The position numbers and the translations under genes are program-made. Shown in pieces: positions 8,274-17,902 of a DNA stretch of 32,525 nucleotides (position 1 is its first letter; the number at the start of each line of letters is the position of its first letter). Source of the DNA: Patescibacteria group bacterium (GTDB lineage Bacteria > Patescibacteriota > Microgenomatia > UBA1400 > PJMF01); assembly GCA_018816485.1 (NCBI GenBank), contig JAHIVL010000049.1, positions 1 to 32,525 on the forward strand, read 5' to 3'. The notes beneath the pieces were generated by a model that saw only the letters and a program-made list of their open reading frames with translations, did not search any database and had not been told where the DNA came from.

Positions 8274-10107
8274 TACCGATTCCCAAATAAATAATTGTTT
8301 GAGTGTTTTGGATTTGCTTGATGATTTTTGGTCCGGCTTTAATGGTTTGAGTGCTTGATTCATACAATAAAGTATTTGTTTTCAAATCTAAATAATTGAT
8401 ATTTATAGATTCATCTTTTGGTATAGAGATGTTTTCTGTGAAAAAAGTTACATCAAAATTTAATGTTTGAAATGGCAACAGTGTTTCTATTCTAGGTTTT
8501 TTGTTAAACACAACACCTACCTCACTGTTTACAGATGTTACATTTGTTTCTATATCATACCATGCTTGACCAGTGTCATTTATAATTTGCATTTCATACA
8601 TACCTGGAATTGGAATAAAGAAAAACTTTTTTTGTACCATTCTTGTTGAAATTTGAGGACTAATATTTGGAAATTTTTCTCCAATGCTAACTTCTACGTC
8701 TTTTGTATCCTCACTTTTAATTTTATATGCACCAGCTGGATATGGAAGCGAACTAGATATGCCGTTAATCGAAAAAACAATATGATTGAGATCAAATTGT
8801 TTAAAATAATCTATGCCACCAGTTGTGTCTCCCCAGGTTGGATCAATTTGAATCCACAAATTTTTCTCGAATGAGTAATATTCAGGCCAAGAATGAAGAA
8901 TATCACCTTCAAAACTCAGAGGACGTAATACCGAGTTTTCTGTGTAAGCATATCCAATTAATCTCCTTGCAGGAATTTTATTAGCACGAGCTATAGTTAT
9001 AAATGCGTCTGTAAATTCTTGACAAACAGCAGAATATGGATGATTAAATGCCTCGATGGCTCCAAGCCTTGAAATATTTTTAAGAGTAAGTTCTTCTCTT
9101 GAGTATTCAAGTGATTGAACTACAAAATCATATATTTCTCTTGGAGTCGTATAGGCTTGAGTTTTGTCAATAATAAAAGGATCATCACTTTCCCAATACT
9201 TCAAATTTTTTATATGACCTTTTGTAGGGTTTGAAAATGGAATATTTAAGTTAGGATCCAAGGTTACTTTTGCTTCGGCGGTAAGATGAATGACTATTGC
9301 TGTGTTTGCAGGGATTCTATAGGTTGCAATCCAGTTACCATCTAGATCTTTTTTCATTTCATTTGGAAGCGGATCAAGCGCGTGATAATGCATTTTTTGA
9401 AAAGGGGTATCGGGTGGTAAGGAAATTTGGGTTAGGGCTGGAGAGTTAGTGGGATTTTCTAAACTGTATCTTAGTGTCATTTTATAGACTTGCTCTTGGC
9501 CATAAATTGCAGAAATTGATTCGCCACTTGGTCTATCAAAAGTTGAGATAACATTAGTTTGTTTAAAATCTGTAGTTTTTGGTTCGGGTGTAATCCTAAC
9601 AGGAAGCGAAAAATATGCAGGAGTAATGAGAGTAGTTTTATTGGTGTAGAAACTGTTTGAATCTCCAAGTTTTGGAATGTGAACTTCTAGTACTCTGCCA
9701 GCAATAGTTGCTAGATCATGATTCTGATATTCGATATAAAAATCTCTTGATTTTCCTTGACCAACTGCTTGATCCTCGAAGGTAATGCCAATGCTAGTGC
9801 CAAGACCATCATTGGTTTGATTCGATGGTATTTTATTCCCATTTCGATCTTTGACAGCGATATTGCTAAGACCAGAATAGCTAGTTTTTAGAGCATATTG
9901 CTTGAGGTAGACTGTCGGAGTGTTGTTGATAATTTTTATGTGATGAGAAACTTGAGTTACTCCGTCGGAACCAACGGTGTAGACGGATTCGATGGTGTTG
10001 TTGAAGTCTTGGGTAGTATCTTGAGCAATAACCGTGGCAATTGATTGAGTTGACGCAAAAAAAGCTAGGCAGTAGATTGTGAAGACTAGCAATTTTAGTT
10101 TTTGCAT
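8161..10107 (-). CDS. Secreted/membrane-anchored transglutaminase-like protein
   Basis: N-terminal signal peptide; SAVCQEFTDAFITIARANKIPARRLIGYAY ... DILHSWPEYYSFEKNLWIQIDPTWGDT (Cys/His/Asp triad layout); C-terminal TM helix IIYLGIGIVVIALVTGSVLVL plus basic tail. Confidence 0.8.
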   Translation of the reverse strand: MQKLKLLVFTIYCLAFFASTQSIATVIAQDTTQDFNNTIESVYTVGSDGVTQVSHHIKIINNTPTVYLKQYALKTSYSGLSNIAVKDRNGNKIPSNQTNDGLGTSIGITFEDQAVGQGKSRDFYIEYQNHDLATIAGRVLEVHIPKLGDSNSFYTNKTTLITPAYFSLPVRITPEPKTTDFKQTNVISTFDRPSGESISAIYGQEQVYKMTLRYSLENPTNSPALTQISLPPDTPFQKMHYHALDPLPNEMKKDLDGNWIATYRIPANTAIVIHLTAEAKVTLDPNLNIPFSNPTKGHIKNLKYWESDDPFIIDKTQAYTTPREIYDFVVQSLEYSREELTLKNISRLGAIEAFNHPYSAVCQEFTDAFITIARANKIPARRLIGYAYTENSVLRPLSFEGDILHSWPEYYSFEKNLWIQIDPTWGDTTGGIDYFKQFDLNHIVFSINGISSSLPYPAGAYKIKSEDTKDVEVSIGEKFPNISPQISTRMVQKKFFFIPIPGMYEMQIINDTGQAWYDIETNVTSVNSEVGVVFNKKPRIETLLPFQTLNFDVTFFTENISIPKDESININYLDLKTNTLLYESSTQTIKAGPKIIKQIQNTQTIIYLGIGIVVIALVTGSVLVLRQRRESALRRQSQEAQKQTQILH

Positions 10108-10159
10108 ATCTTTTCTATTATTAAGGATGCGGGCTTACTATTCTAGTGTTGAATGTGGG

Positions 10160-13100
10160 TTAGTTTAATCCACTCAGCTCAAGCTCTTTTTTTAAATATT
10201 CACCAGTAATAGAATTCTTATTATTAGCAATATTATGAGGAGTTCCAACAGCAATTATTTCGCCTCCTCCTTCTCCACCTTCAGGGCCCAAATCAATGAT
10301 CCAATCAGAGTTTTTAATCACATCTAAATTGTGTTCAATCAAAATCACTGTATTATTTTGTTCAACCAACTGGCTCAAAACTTCCAGTAATTTTTTAACA
10401 TCTTCAAAATGAAGCCCGGTGGTAGGTTCATCCAGCAAGTAAACAACATGATCTAGAGTTTTACTAGAAAGTTCTTTTGCCAACTTGACTCTTTGTGCTT
10501 CTCCTCCACTGAGGGTTGGAGCAGGTTGGCCTAGTTTAATATATCCAAGCCCGACATCCTGCAAAGTTTGTATTTTTTTAGTAATAGTGCCCTGAGTTTT
10601 AAAGAAATCAGCGGCTTCATCTATTGTCATATCTAGCACTTCAGAAATATTTTTATGTTTGTAGGTAACTTCCAACGTTTCCTCGCTGTAGCGTTTACCA
10701 TTGCAGACATCACAAGTTACGTAAACATCTGGCAAAAACTGCATCTCAATTTTTATTTGTCCGTCACCTCGGCAGGTTTCGCAACGACCGCTTTTGACAT
10801 TAAAGCTAAATCTGCCAGCCGTAAAACCACGAACTTGGGCGTCACGAGTGTTGGCAAAAATTTTTCTAATGTAGTCAAATATTTTGGTGTAAGTTGCTGG
10901 ATTTGATCTAGGAGTTTTTCCAATAGGACTTTGATCAATCAAGCTAACTCTCTTAATTTCATTTGGTACAGTAATAGTATCTATATGCCCTGTAATTGTT
11001 TTTATGGATTTTTCCAAGTGTGTTGCTAAGTGAGTGTAAAGGGTGTCGTGGAGCAGAGTTGACTTTCCACTTCCAGAGATTCCAGTAATACAAGTGAGTT
11101 TTCCAAGTGGGAAATCTACATCCAGTTGTTTCAAGTTGTTGTGGCTCGCGCCAGTGATTTTTATAGAAGATTTTCCGATCGGAGAATCAAGGCTTACAAT
11201 TTTTCGTTCTGTGTAGACGCCACTTTCACCGTGCTTGATTCTTCTGCCTTTGCCGGCGCCCATCTTTCTAATAACATCCTTTTTTCTACTCAAATATTTT
11301 CCCGTTAGTGATTTTTTATTTTTCATAATTTCTACAGGAGTTCCTTGAGCAACAACTTCTCCGCCCAAAACACCAGCTTTTGGTCCAATATCTAAAATGT
11401 GATCTGCGGATAGCATTACGTCTCTATCGTGCTCAACAACAATGATAGTGTTTCCTTTTTGCTGTAGTTCTTTGAGAGTTTCGATTAGTTGGTGATTGTC
11501 TCTTTGATGTAGGCCAATTGTTGGCTCGTCTAAAATATACAAAACACCTGTAAGGCCAGTTCCAATTTGGGAAGCGAGTCTAATTCTTTGGGTTTCACCA
11601 CCGGCCAAGGTTGAGGCTTCACGACTGAGATTCAGGTAATTTAATCCTACAGAACATAAGAAGCTTAATCTGGTGACAACTTCTTTTAAGATTGATTCTC
11701 CAATTAACTTTTCTTTTTTGCTTAGTTCGCCATTTTCGGAAAGTAATTTACTCCACCGTAAAGTTTTTTTTATTGGAAGCTTGGTGATTTCTGCAATATT
11801 TTTATTATCGATAAAAACACTAAGAGCCTCAGGTTTTAGTCTGTCACCGTTGCAATCAGGACAAATCTGTTTATGCATATATTGTCCAATTTCTTTTCTA
11901 ATAAAATCGGAGTCAGTTTCGTTGTACCTTCTTTCTAAATTTTTTACAAAACCTTCGAACTGCTCATGAATCACAGTTTGTCTGCCAAATCGATTCTCTC
12001 CTTCAACTCTATAAACTTTATCACTACCAAAAAGCAAAAGATTTTGAGTTTCTTCACTCATTTCTTCAAATGGAGTTTTTCTAAAATCGTACTCAGTTTT
12101 ATCTACAGCTGTACGAACTAGTCTCGACCACCAGGTATCATTGCTCATCATGCGCGAAAAAGGAATAATAGCACCTTCGCTTAGGGTTAGTGATGGAGCA
12201 ATTATTTTTTTTATGTCAATTTTTTGGAGTGCTCCTAGGCCATTGCAAGCTTCGCAAGCTCCTTGTGGTGAGTTAAAAGAAAATAGGCGTGGTTCAATCT
12301 CGGAAATTGAGATGCCGCAATCATTACAAGCTCTTTTTTCACTGAATAATTTGTCGGTAAACTCTTTTGGATTTTCAGGAAAGTTTAATGAATCATCTTC
12401 AATAAATGAAGCAATTACTAATCCGTCGGCTAGTTTTAGTGATTCTTCTATAGATTGAGAAATTCTGCTTTTTAAAATCTTTCTTTCTTTTTCATTCCTG
12501 ATTTGTTTCTTTGAAATAACTAATCGATCAATTAATGCGCTGATATCATGTTTATTGGTTTTGATTAAAGTTAAATCTTCATCTAGCGAGTATAAATGAT
12601 TGTCAATTCTAGCTCTTAGATAACCTTTTTTTTGCAAAGTTTCAAAAAGACCACTAAACTCTCCTTTTTTTTGTCTGACAATTGGTGAGAGAATCATTAA
12701 ACGTACTGAAGATCCATTAACTCTATCTTCAATCTCATTTAAAATATGGCCAACAATTTGGTCGATTGATTGCGTAGCAACTTCCTTGCCACAATTTTTG
12801 CAGTGAGGTCTGCCTATTTTCGCAAATAGAAGCCTTAAGTAATCATAAATTTCGGTAATTGTTCCAACCGTAGATCTTGGATTGTGAGAAGTTGTTTTTT
12901 GATCTATCGAAATTGCTGGTGATAAACCATCGATTTGATCGACATCTGGTTTGTGCATGACACCTAAAAACTGTCTGGCGTATGAGCTGAGAGACTCAAC
13001 GTAACGTCTCTGCCCTTCTGCATATAATGTGTCGAATGCGAGAGAGCTTTTTCCACTTCCAGAAATTCCAGTAAAAACAATTAGTTTGTTTTTTGGTATC

Positions 13101-13168
13101 TCAACAGAAATATTCTTGAGGTTGTGTTCTTTGGCACCCGTGATAGTAATTGTGTCTTTTGCACTCAT
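10160..13168 (-). CDS. uvrA: Excinuclease ABC subunit UvrA (ORF opens at 13198; likely start at MSAKDTITITGAKEHNLKNI)
   Basis: GISGSGKSSLAFDTLYAEGQRRYVESLSSYARQFLG, zinc-finger cysteines, two LSGGE-type signatures, GRCETCRGDGQIKIEMQFLPDVYV. Confidence 0.97.
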   Translation of the reverse strand: MSAKDTITITGAKEHNLKNISVEIPKNKLIVFTGISGSGKSSLAFDTLYAEGQRRYVESLSSYARQFLGVMHKPDVDQIDGLSPAISIDQKTTSHNPRSTVGTITEIYDYLRLLFAKIGRPHCKNCGKEVATQSIDQIVGHILNEIEDRVNGSSVRLMILSPIVRQKKGEFSGLFETLQKKGYLRARIDNHLYSLDEDLTLIKTNKHDISALIDRLVISKKQIRNEKERKILKSRISQSIEESLKLADGLVIASFIEDDSLNFPENPKEFTDKLFSEKRACNDCGISISEIEPRLFSFNSPQGACEACNGLGALQKIDIKKIIAPSLTLSEGAIIPFSRMMSNDTWWSRLVRTAVDKTEYDFRKTPFEEMSEETQNLLLFGSDKVYRVEGENRFGRQTVIHEQFEGFVKNLERRYNETDSDFIRKEIGQYMHKQICPDCNGDRLKPEALSVFIDNKNIAEITKLPIKKTLRWSKLLSENGELSKKEKLIGESILKEVVTRLSFLCSVGLNYLNLSREASTLAGGETQRIRLASQIGTGLTGVLYILDEPTIGLHQRDNHQLIETLKELQQKGNTIIVVEHDRDVMLSADHILDIGPKAGVLGGEVVAQGTPVEIMKNKKSLTGKYLSRKKDVIRKMGAGKGRRIKHGESGVYTERKIVSLDSPIGKSSIKITGASHNNLKQLDVDFPLGKLTCITGISGSGKSTLLHDTLYTHLATHLEKSIKTITGHIDTITVPNEIKRVSLIDQSPIGKTPRSNPATYTKIFDYIRKIFANTRDAQVRGFTAGRFSFNVKSGRCETCRGDGQIKIEMQFLPDVYVTCDVCNGKRYSEETLEVTYKHKNISEVLDMTIDEAADFFKTQGTITKKIQTLQDVGLGYIKLGQPAPTLSGGEAQRVKLAKELSSKTLDHVVYLLDEPTTGLHFEDVKKLLEVLSQLVEQNNTVILIEHNLDVIKNSDWIIDLGPEGGEGGGEIIAVGTPHNIANNKNSITGEYLKKELELSGLN

Positions 13169-13260
13169 TTGGATTTTTGTGTTTGTTAAAACGAACAATC
13201 ATTATACCGCAGAATCGGGAAAATTTGCAGGGTTAGATGTATGTTGAAACTATATTCATT

Positions 13261-15669
13261 TTAAGAAAGTTCTTTAATCACATCCCTAATTATCGCCGCT
13301 AACTCAAAATCCATTTCTTTTACTGCGATATTCATTCGGCGTTTAAGTTTAGCGCTTAATTTTAATTTATCATCAGGAGTCATTTCTTCGGGATTAATTA
13401 TATTTAAGTCAATTTGCTCCCCTTTTTTGAGTTGAACCACCACCTTTGGTTTTTCTCCAGGAATATTTTTGTCCGATTCAAAATTTATTCCATTACTTTT
13501 CCTTTTACCATCTTTATTACGATTTTTAATCATTTTTTCTCTAATTGGTTTGATAATTGTTTGAGGATCAATGCCGTTATCTAAGTTGTGTTTAATTTGA
13601 ATATTTCTGCGACGCAAAGTTTCTTCTATTGCTTGTTTCATAGAACCTGTCAATCTATCTGCATACAAAATTGAATGGCCTTCAATATGTCTAGCTCCCC
13701 TGCCCATGGTTTGAATCATCGAAGTTCTTGATCTTAAAAATCCCTCTTTGTCTGCATCCAAAATTGCAACTAAGGAAACTTCTGGAAGATCTAAGCCTTC
13801 TCTAAGTAAATTAATTCCGACTAACACGTCGTACTCACCCCTTCTTAAATCATCTAAAATATCAGAACGATCTAGGGTATCAATGTCAGAGTGTAGATAG
13901 GCAACTTTGGGATAATCAATGTCGGCAGTTTTTATTGTTTTTTTCGCATACCCTCCCGCATTTAAGTGTGAAAAATATTTTTGGTCAATTTTGCCGATCC
14001 CCATTTGATTAATTGGAAGTTCTTCTTGTTGCCAGATTGTAGTTTCTGGGTCAATGCTTTCAGCGCCATCGCCATCGTCATCGCCATCGTCATCGTCATC
14101 GTCATCGCCATCGTCATCGTCATCGCCATCGGTATCATTGTCAGTAATACCAACTGTTTGAATTGCTTTTTTGCCCGTGCTCTTTAGGTTTTTTTTCGCA
14201 AAATAATTTTTTAACAATTCATCAATTTTCTCTTTATCATTAAGATAATCTGTCAAAGCTTCGGACATTTTTTTGGTTAAAGTAGTTATTAGCACTCTTT
14301 GGCCAATTTGTTTTCTTTTAATAACTTCGATAATTAAGTCTTCAATCTGTCCAGCGGTAGGTCTTAGCTCTATATTTGGATCAACCAGCCCGGTGGGTCT
14401 AATTAATTGCTCGACGACCTCATTTCCTGACAATAAAATTTCAGTTTCCCTTGGCGTAGCTGAAGCATAAATTTTTATTTTTGTTTTATCCATAAACTCA
14501 TTAATTTCGAGCGGACGATTATCTAGTGCGCTCGGCAATCTAAATCCATAATCAATTAACGTTTGTTTTCGAGCTTGATCCCCTAAATACATGCCTTTGA
14601 TTTGAGGTAGCGTCATATGACTTTCATCAATAATAGTGAGAAAAGATTTATCACCAAATTTTTTGGCATTTTCCTCAAAATAATCAATTAAAGTAAATGG
14701 AGGATCTCCAGGATTTCTATTATCAAAATATCGCGAGTAGTTTTCAATTCCATTTACAAATCCAAATTCTTGCATTTGCTCTAAGTCGTAATTTACTTTT
14801 TGTTCTAAACGATAGGCTTCGATCATTTTATTTTGTTTTTTTAATTCCTCAACTCTTAATTTAAGATCTTTTTTAATTTCAATAATTCCGTCAACTTGAG
14901 CTTTTGGATTCATCATGTAATGTTTGGCAGGATAGATAACAAAATGTTTTTGAATGCTGGCATTATCAGGAGTTGTTACTGATCCGGAAATTGGGTTAAT
15001 CCAAGTGATGGATTCAATTGTGTTTTCGAGCGTATCAATTCTTAATGCTTTGTCTTCGTAAGCTGGCCAGAGCTGGATGCTATCGCCACGAATTCTATAA
15101 GTACCACGGGTAAACTCGGTTTCAGATCTACTGTATTGGAGATTGCTCAGTTGTAACAAAAGTGTTTCTCTAGAAATCACTTGTCCAATTATTAGTTCAA
15201 GTCTATATTTTCCATATTCAACTGGGCTTCCGAGATTATAAATACATGAGACAGATGCGATGACAATTGAATCAGGTCTTGTAAGTAAATTAGTTGTTGA
15301 GAATAATCTCAATCTATCAATTTCGTCATTAATCGTCGCCTCTTTTTCTATATAGGTATCGGTGGTGGGAATATATGCTTCTGGTTGGTAGTAATCGTAG
15401 TAAGAAACAAAATAGCTGACAGCATTGTCTGGGAAGAAGTCGCGAAATTCTTGATAGAGTTGAGCAGCTAAAGTTTTATTGTGAGCAATTACTAAAGTTG
15501 GTTTCTGAATTTTTTCAATCACGTTAGACATGGTAAATGTCTTTCCCGATCCAGTTGTTCCCAAGAGTGTGAGGTTTTTTTTACCAGAATTAATATCTTT
15601 TACAAGCTTCTGAATTGCTTCAGGCTGATCTCCGGTTGGTTGGAATTTTGATTTTATTTTGAATTTCAT
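13261..15669 (-). CDS. uvrB: Excinuclease ABC subunit UvrB with an unusual internal insertion
   Basis: LLGTTGSGKTFTMSNVI, YYDYYQPEAYIP, GINLLREGLDLPEVSLVAILDADKEGFLRS, C-terminal UVR motif MNIAVKEMDFELAAIIRDVIKEL. Confidence 0.97.
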   Translation of the reverse strand: MKFKIKSKFQPTGDQPEAIQKLVKDINSGKKNLTLLGTTGSGKTFTMSNVIEKIQKPTLVIAHNKTLAAQLYQEFRDFFPDNAVSYFVSYYDYYQPEAYIPTTDTYIEKEATINDEIDRLRLFSTTNLLTRPDSIVIASVSCIYNLGSPVEYGKYRLELIIGQVISRETLLLQLSNLQYSRSETEFTRGTYRIRGDSIQLWPAYEDKALRIDTLENTIESITWINPISGSVTTPDNASIQKHFVIYPAKHYMMNPKAQVDGIIEIKKDLKLRVEELKKQNKMIEAYRLEQKVNYDLEQMQEFGFVNGIENYSRYFDNRNPGDPPFTLIDYFEENAKKFGDKSFLTIIDESHMTLPQIKGMYLGDQARKQTLIDYGFRLPSALDNRPLEINEFMDKTKIKIYASATPRETEILLSGNEVVEQLIRPTGLVDPNIELRPTAGQIEDLIIEVIKRKQIGQRVLITTLTKKMSEALTDYLNDKEKIDELLKNYFAKKNLKSTGKKAIQTVGITDNDTDGDDDDDGDDDDDDDGDDDGDGAESIDPETTIWQQEELPINQMGIGKIDQKYFSHLNAGGYAKKTIKTADIDYPKVAYLHSDIDTLDRSDILDDLRRGEYDVLVGINLLREGLDLPEVSLVAILDADKEGFLRSRTSMIQTMGRGARHIEGHSILYADRLTGSMKQAIEETLRRRNIQIKHNLDNGIDPQTIIKPIREKMIKNRNKDGKRKSNGINFESDKNIPGEKPKVVVQLKKGEQIDLNIINPEEMTPDDKLKLSAKLKRRMNIAVKEMDFELAAIIRDVIKELS
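14065..14136. repeat. Hexamer microsatellite G(T/C)CATC, 11 perfect units plus one degenerate unit, within uvrB
   Basis: Read directly from sequence; encodes an Asp/Gly tract DGDDDDDGDDDDDDDGDDDGDG on the minus strand. Confidence 0.97.
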
Positions 15670-15711
15670 AACTCTATATTATAACCTAAATTTATTGATA
15701 TAATCTTAAAT

Positions 15712-16470
15712 ATGATAGTAACTCCTATAAAAACAGACATAGTCCATATCAATGATGACTTTTTTGTTTTTTTAGATAAGTTTGTTCCTAATGATCTTGA
15801 AAATAAGGTTCTAATTGTTACTTCCAAGGTATTGGCTCTTAGTGAGGGAAGTGTTGTTAAACCATCTGGAAATTTTAAAAATTCTAGTGATGAAATTCAT
15901 GAAATTGCAAAAAAAATTGTCGATCTTTACACCGAACCTCATTCATCAAAATATAATATTATGCTGACGATTATTCACAATACGTTGTTAATAAATGGTG
16001 GAATTGATAGTTCAAATTCGCAAGGTCATTATGCTTTGTTGCCAAAAGATCCATATAAATGGGCAAAAGATATTTGGGAGTACTTAAGGAAAAAGTATGA
16101 TCTCAAAAACTTTGGTGTAATTGTGACAGACAGCAAATCATTTCCTTTAAAATGGGGACGAGTTGGGACAGCTTTAGCATACTGTGGTTTTAAAGCATTA
16201 AATAATAAGATTGGTGAAAAAGATTTATTTGGCAGAAAAATTGAGATGACTCATGTTGGTGTTGCAGAAGGTATTGCTATAGCAGCAGTTTTAGAGATGG
16301 GTGAAGTTGCAGAAACTCAACCACTGTGTTTGGTTGAAGAAGTTAGCCAGATTGAGTTTGTCGATCATCTCGTGACTACAGAGGAAATTGAGGCTTTAAA
16401 TATTGATATTGAAAATGATGCCTATGCGCCAATTTTATTGAAGGTGGATTGGAGGCAAGGTAAAAGCTAA
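15712..16470 (+). CDS. Coenzyme F420-0:L-glutamate ligase-like (CofE family) protein
   Basis: VLIVTSKVLALSEGSVVKP, FGVIVTDSKSFPLKWGRVGTALAYCGFKALNNKIGEKDLFGRKIEMTHVGVAEGIAIAAVLEMGEVAETQP. Confidence 0.75.
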   Translation: MIVTPIKTDIVHINDDFFVFLDKFVPNDLENKVLIVTSKVLALSEGSVVKPSGNFKNSSDEIHEIAKKIVDLYTEPHSSKYNIMLTIIHNTLLINGGIDSSNSQGHYALLPKDPYKWAKDIWEYLRKKYDLKNFGVIVTDSKSFPLKWGRVGTALAYCGFKALNNKIGEKDLFGRKIEMTHVGVAEGIAIAAVLEMGEVAETQPLCLVEEVSQIEFVDHLVTTEEIEALNIDIENDAYAPILLKVDWRQGKS

Positions 16471-16488
16471 TAGAAATAAAGGAAATTT

Positions 16489-17061
16489 ATGTCCAAATTA
16501 ATCTCGGTTTCTACAAAAAAGGGTGATAAGGGTGAGAGCTATTTGATTGGTGGCAAGAAAATTCCCAAAAGTGATATTGTTTTTGAAGTATTGGGCACTT
16601 TAGATGAGCTAAATTCTCATTTAGGACTTGTTGTTGTAAAAATAAAAAGAAATCCTTCCCACGAGCTAGCAAAGAATGCAAATTTTTTGCAGGAGATACA
16701 AAATACCTTGTTTTATCTTGGGGCTCAGTTAGCAGGATCAACTAAAGAAAAGTTAAAAAAGCCACAGCTATCGAAACTAGAAAGAGAAGCAGATAAACTG
16801 CAAATAAAAATGGCAGATAACTGGATTGTAAAGTTTGTTTTGCCCGGTGGTACCGAACTAGGTGCTCATATAGATATCTCAAGAACTGTCAGTCGACGAC
16901 TAGAGAGATTGATTGTTGCTTTGTCAGAAAAAAAACCAGTTCCAGAACTTATTTTAAAGTATGTAAACAGGCTATCAGATTATCTTTTCATTCTTAGGTG
17001 CTTTGCAAATGATCGACTTAGCGTGGAAGAGAACCTGTTTGATTCTTCAAAATCTTTTTAA
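16489..17061 (+). CDS. PduO-type ATP:cob(I)alamin adenosyltransferase-like protein
   Basis: STKKGDKGESYLIGGKKIPKSDIVFEVLGTLDELNSHLG ... LPGGTELGAHIDISRTVSRRLERL ... VNRLSDYLFILRCFAN. Confidence 0.85.
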   Translation: MSKLISVSTKKGDKGESYLIGGKKIPKSDIVFEVLGTLDELNSHLGLVVVKIKRNPSHELAKNANFLQEIQNTLFYLGAQLAGSTKEKLKKPQLSKLEREADKLQIKMADNWIVKFVLPGGTELGAHIDISRTVSRRLERLIVALSEKKPVPELILKYVNRLSDYLFILRCFANDRLSVEENLFDSSKSF

Positions 17062-17250
17062 AAACAGATCAAAGTATATCTAAAAATATCAATCAACAAT
17101 AGTTATTATAAAAAATTAGCCGATTTTAGCCTGGTGTATAGGTAAATTTTTATAATTAAAACAATTGGCAGTCATATTGATTGACTGCTAACAAAATTAA
17201 CGAGAAATCGATTTAATTATCACTTTAAAAGAAAACAGCGTACTCTAAAC

Positions 17251-17871
17251 CTAATACTGAAACTTCCTAATTAACCCCACTACCCTACCCTGTATTTTAA
17301 CGTTAGTCGCATAAATTGGACTCATGCTTGAGTTTGCAGGTTCCAGCCTGATTCTTGTAACTTCCTTATAATATCTTTTTAGTGTAGCCAGACCATTATC
17401 TAGAAGTGCAACAACTATATCACCGTTGTTTACGTTGCTAGTTTCTTCGATTACAACATAATCACCTTCATCAATATGGTCTTCAATCATGGATTGTCCT
17501 TTTACCTGTAGGACATATGATCTTTTTTTGCCACTAATCATTTCTGGAGAAACCTTGAAGCTCGCGTTTGGATCGCTGTGAGGTTCAATTGGAGATCCAG
17601 CAGCGATAAACCCAAGGAAAGGAAGATCAATGCTTTCAGACATTTTTATAAATGTTCTGTCTAAGAGTTCGATTCCTCTAACAGCACCGTCATGTTTTCT
17701 AATTATCTTTTTTCTAACTAAAGCTTGTAAATGTTCGTGGACAGTTGCAAGTGATGACACTCCAATTGAGCCAGCAATTTCTTTTAATGTTGGAGAGTAG
17801 CCATTTTTTTGGATATATTGGGCAATAAAGTCAACAATTTGTCTTTGTCTTTTATACAGTGTTACTGCCAT
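17251..17871 (-). CDS. lexA: LexA repressor (SOS regulator)
   Basis: N-terminal wHTH with GYSPTLKEIAGSIGVSSLATVHEHLQAL, autocleavage AAGSP, Ser in KGQSMIEDHIDEGDYVV, Lys in ATLKRYY. Confidence 0.92.
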   Translation of the reverse strand: MAVTLYKRQRQIVDFIAQYIQKNGYSPTLKEIAGSIGVSSLATVHEHLQALVRKKIIRKHDGAVRGIELLDRTFIKMSESIDLPFLGFIAAGSPIEPHSDPNASFKVSPEMISGKKRSYVLQVKGQSMIEDHIDEGDYVVIEETSNVNNGDIVVALLDNGLATLKRYYKEVTRIRLEPANSSMSPIYATNVKIQGRVVGLIRKFQY

Positions 17872-17892
17872 AATGATCCTTTTTGAAGTATT

Positions 17893-17902
17893 GAAGTACT
17901 TC
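17893..17902. promoter_or_regulatory. Candidate LexA operator region: perfect palindrome GAAGTACTTC just upstream of lexA
   Basis: 10-bp perfect palindrome 22 bp upstream of the lexA start; further inverted repeat TTCGGG-N9-CCCGAA at 17912-17932. Confidence 0.4.

Noticed and set aside
13981-14187. ORF encoding an AIVIVIAIV hydrophobic peptide (and the MTMTMAM ORF 13962..14153)
   Set aside because: Reading-frame artefacts of the GATGRC hexamer repeat inside uvrB.
17168-17188. Perfect 7-bp hairpin GCAGTCA-N7-TGACTGC between the PduO-like gene and lexA as a terminator
   Set aside because: Position fits two convergent genes, but there is no proper T-tract on either side; left as an unassigned hairpin.
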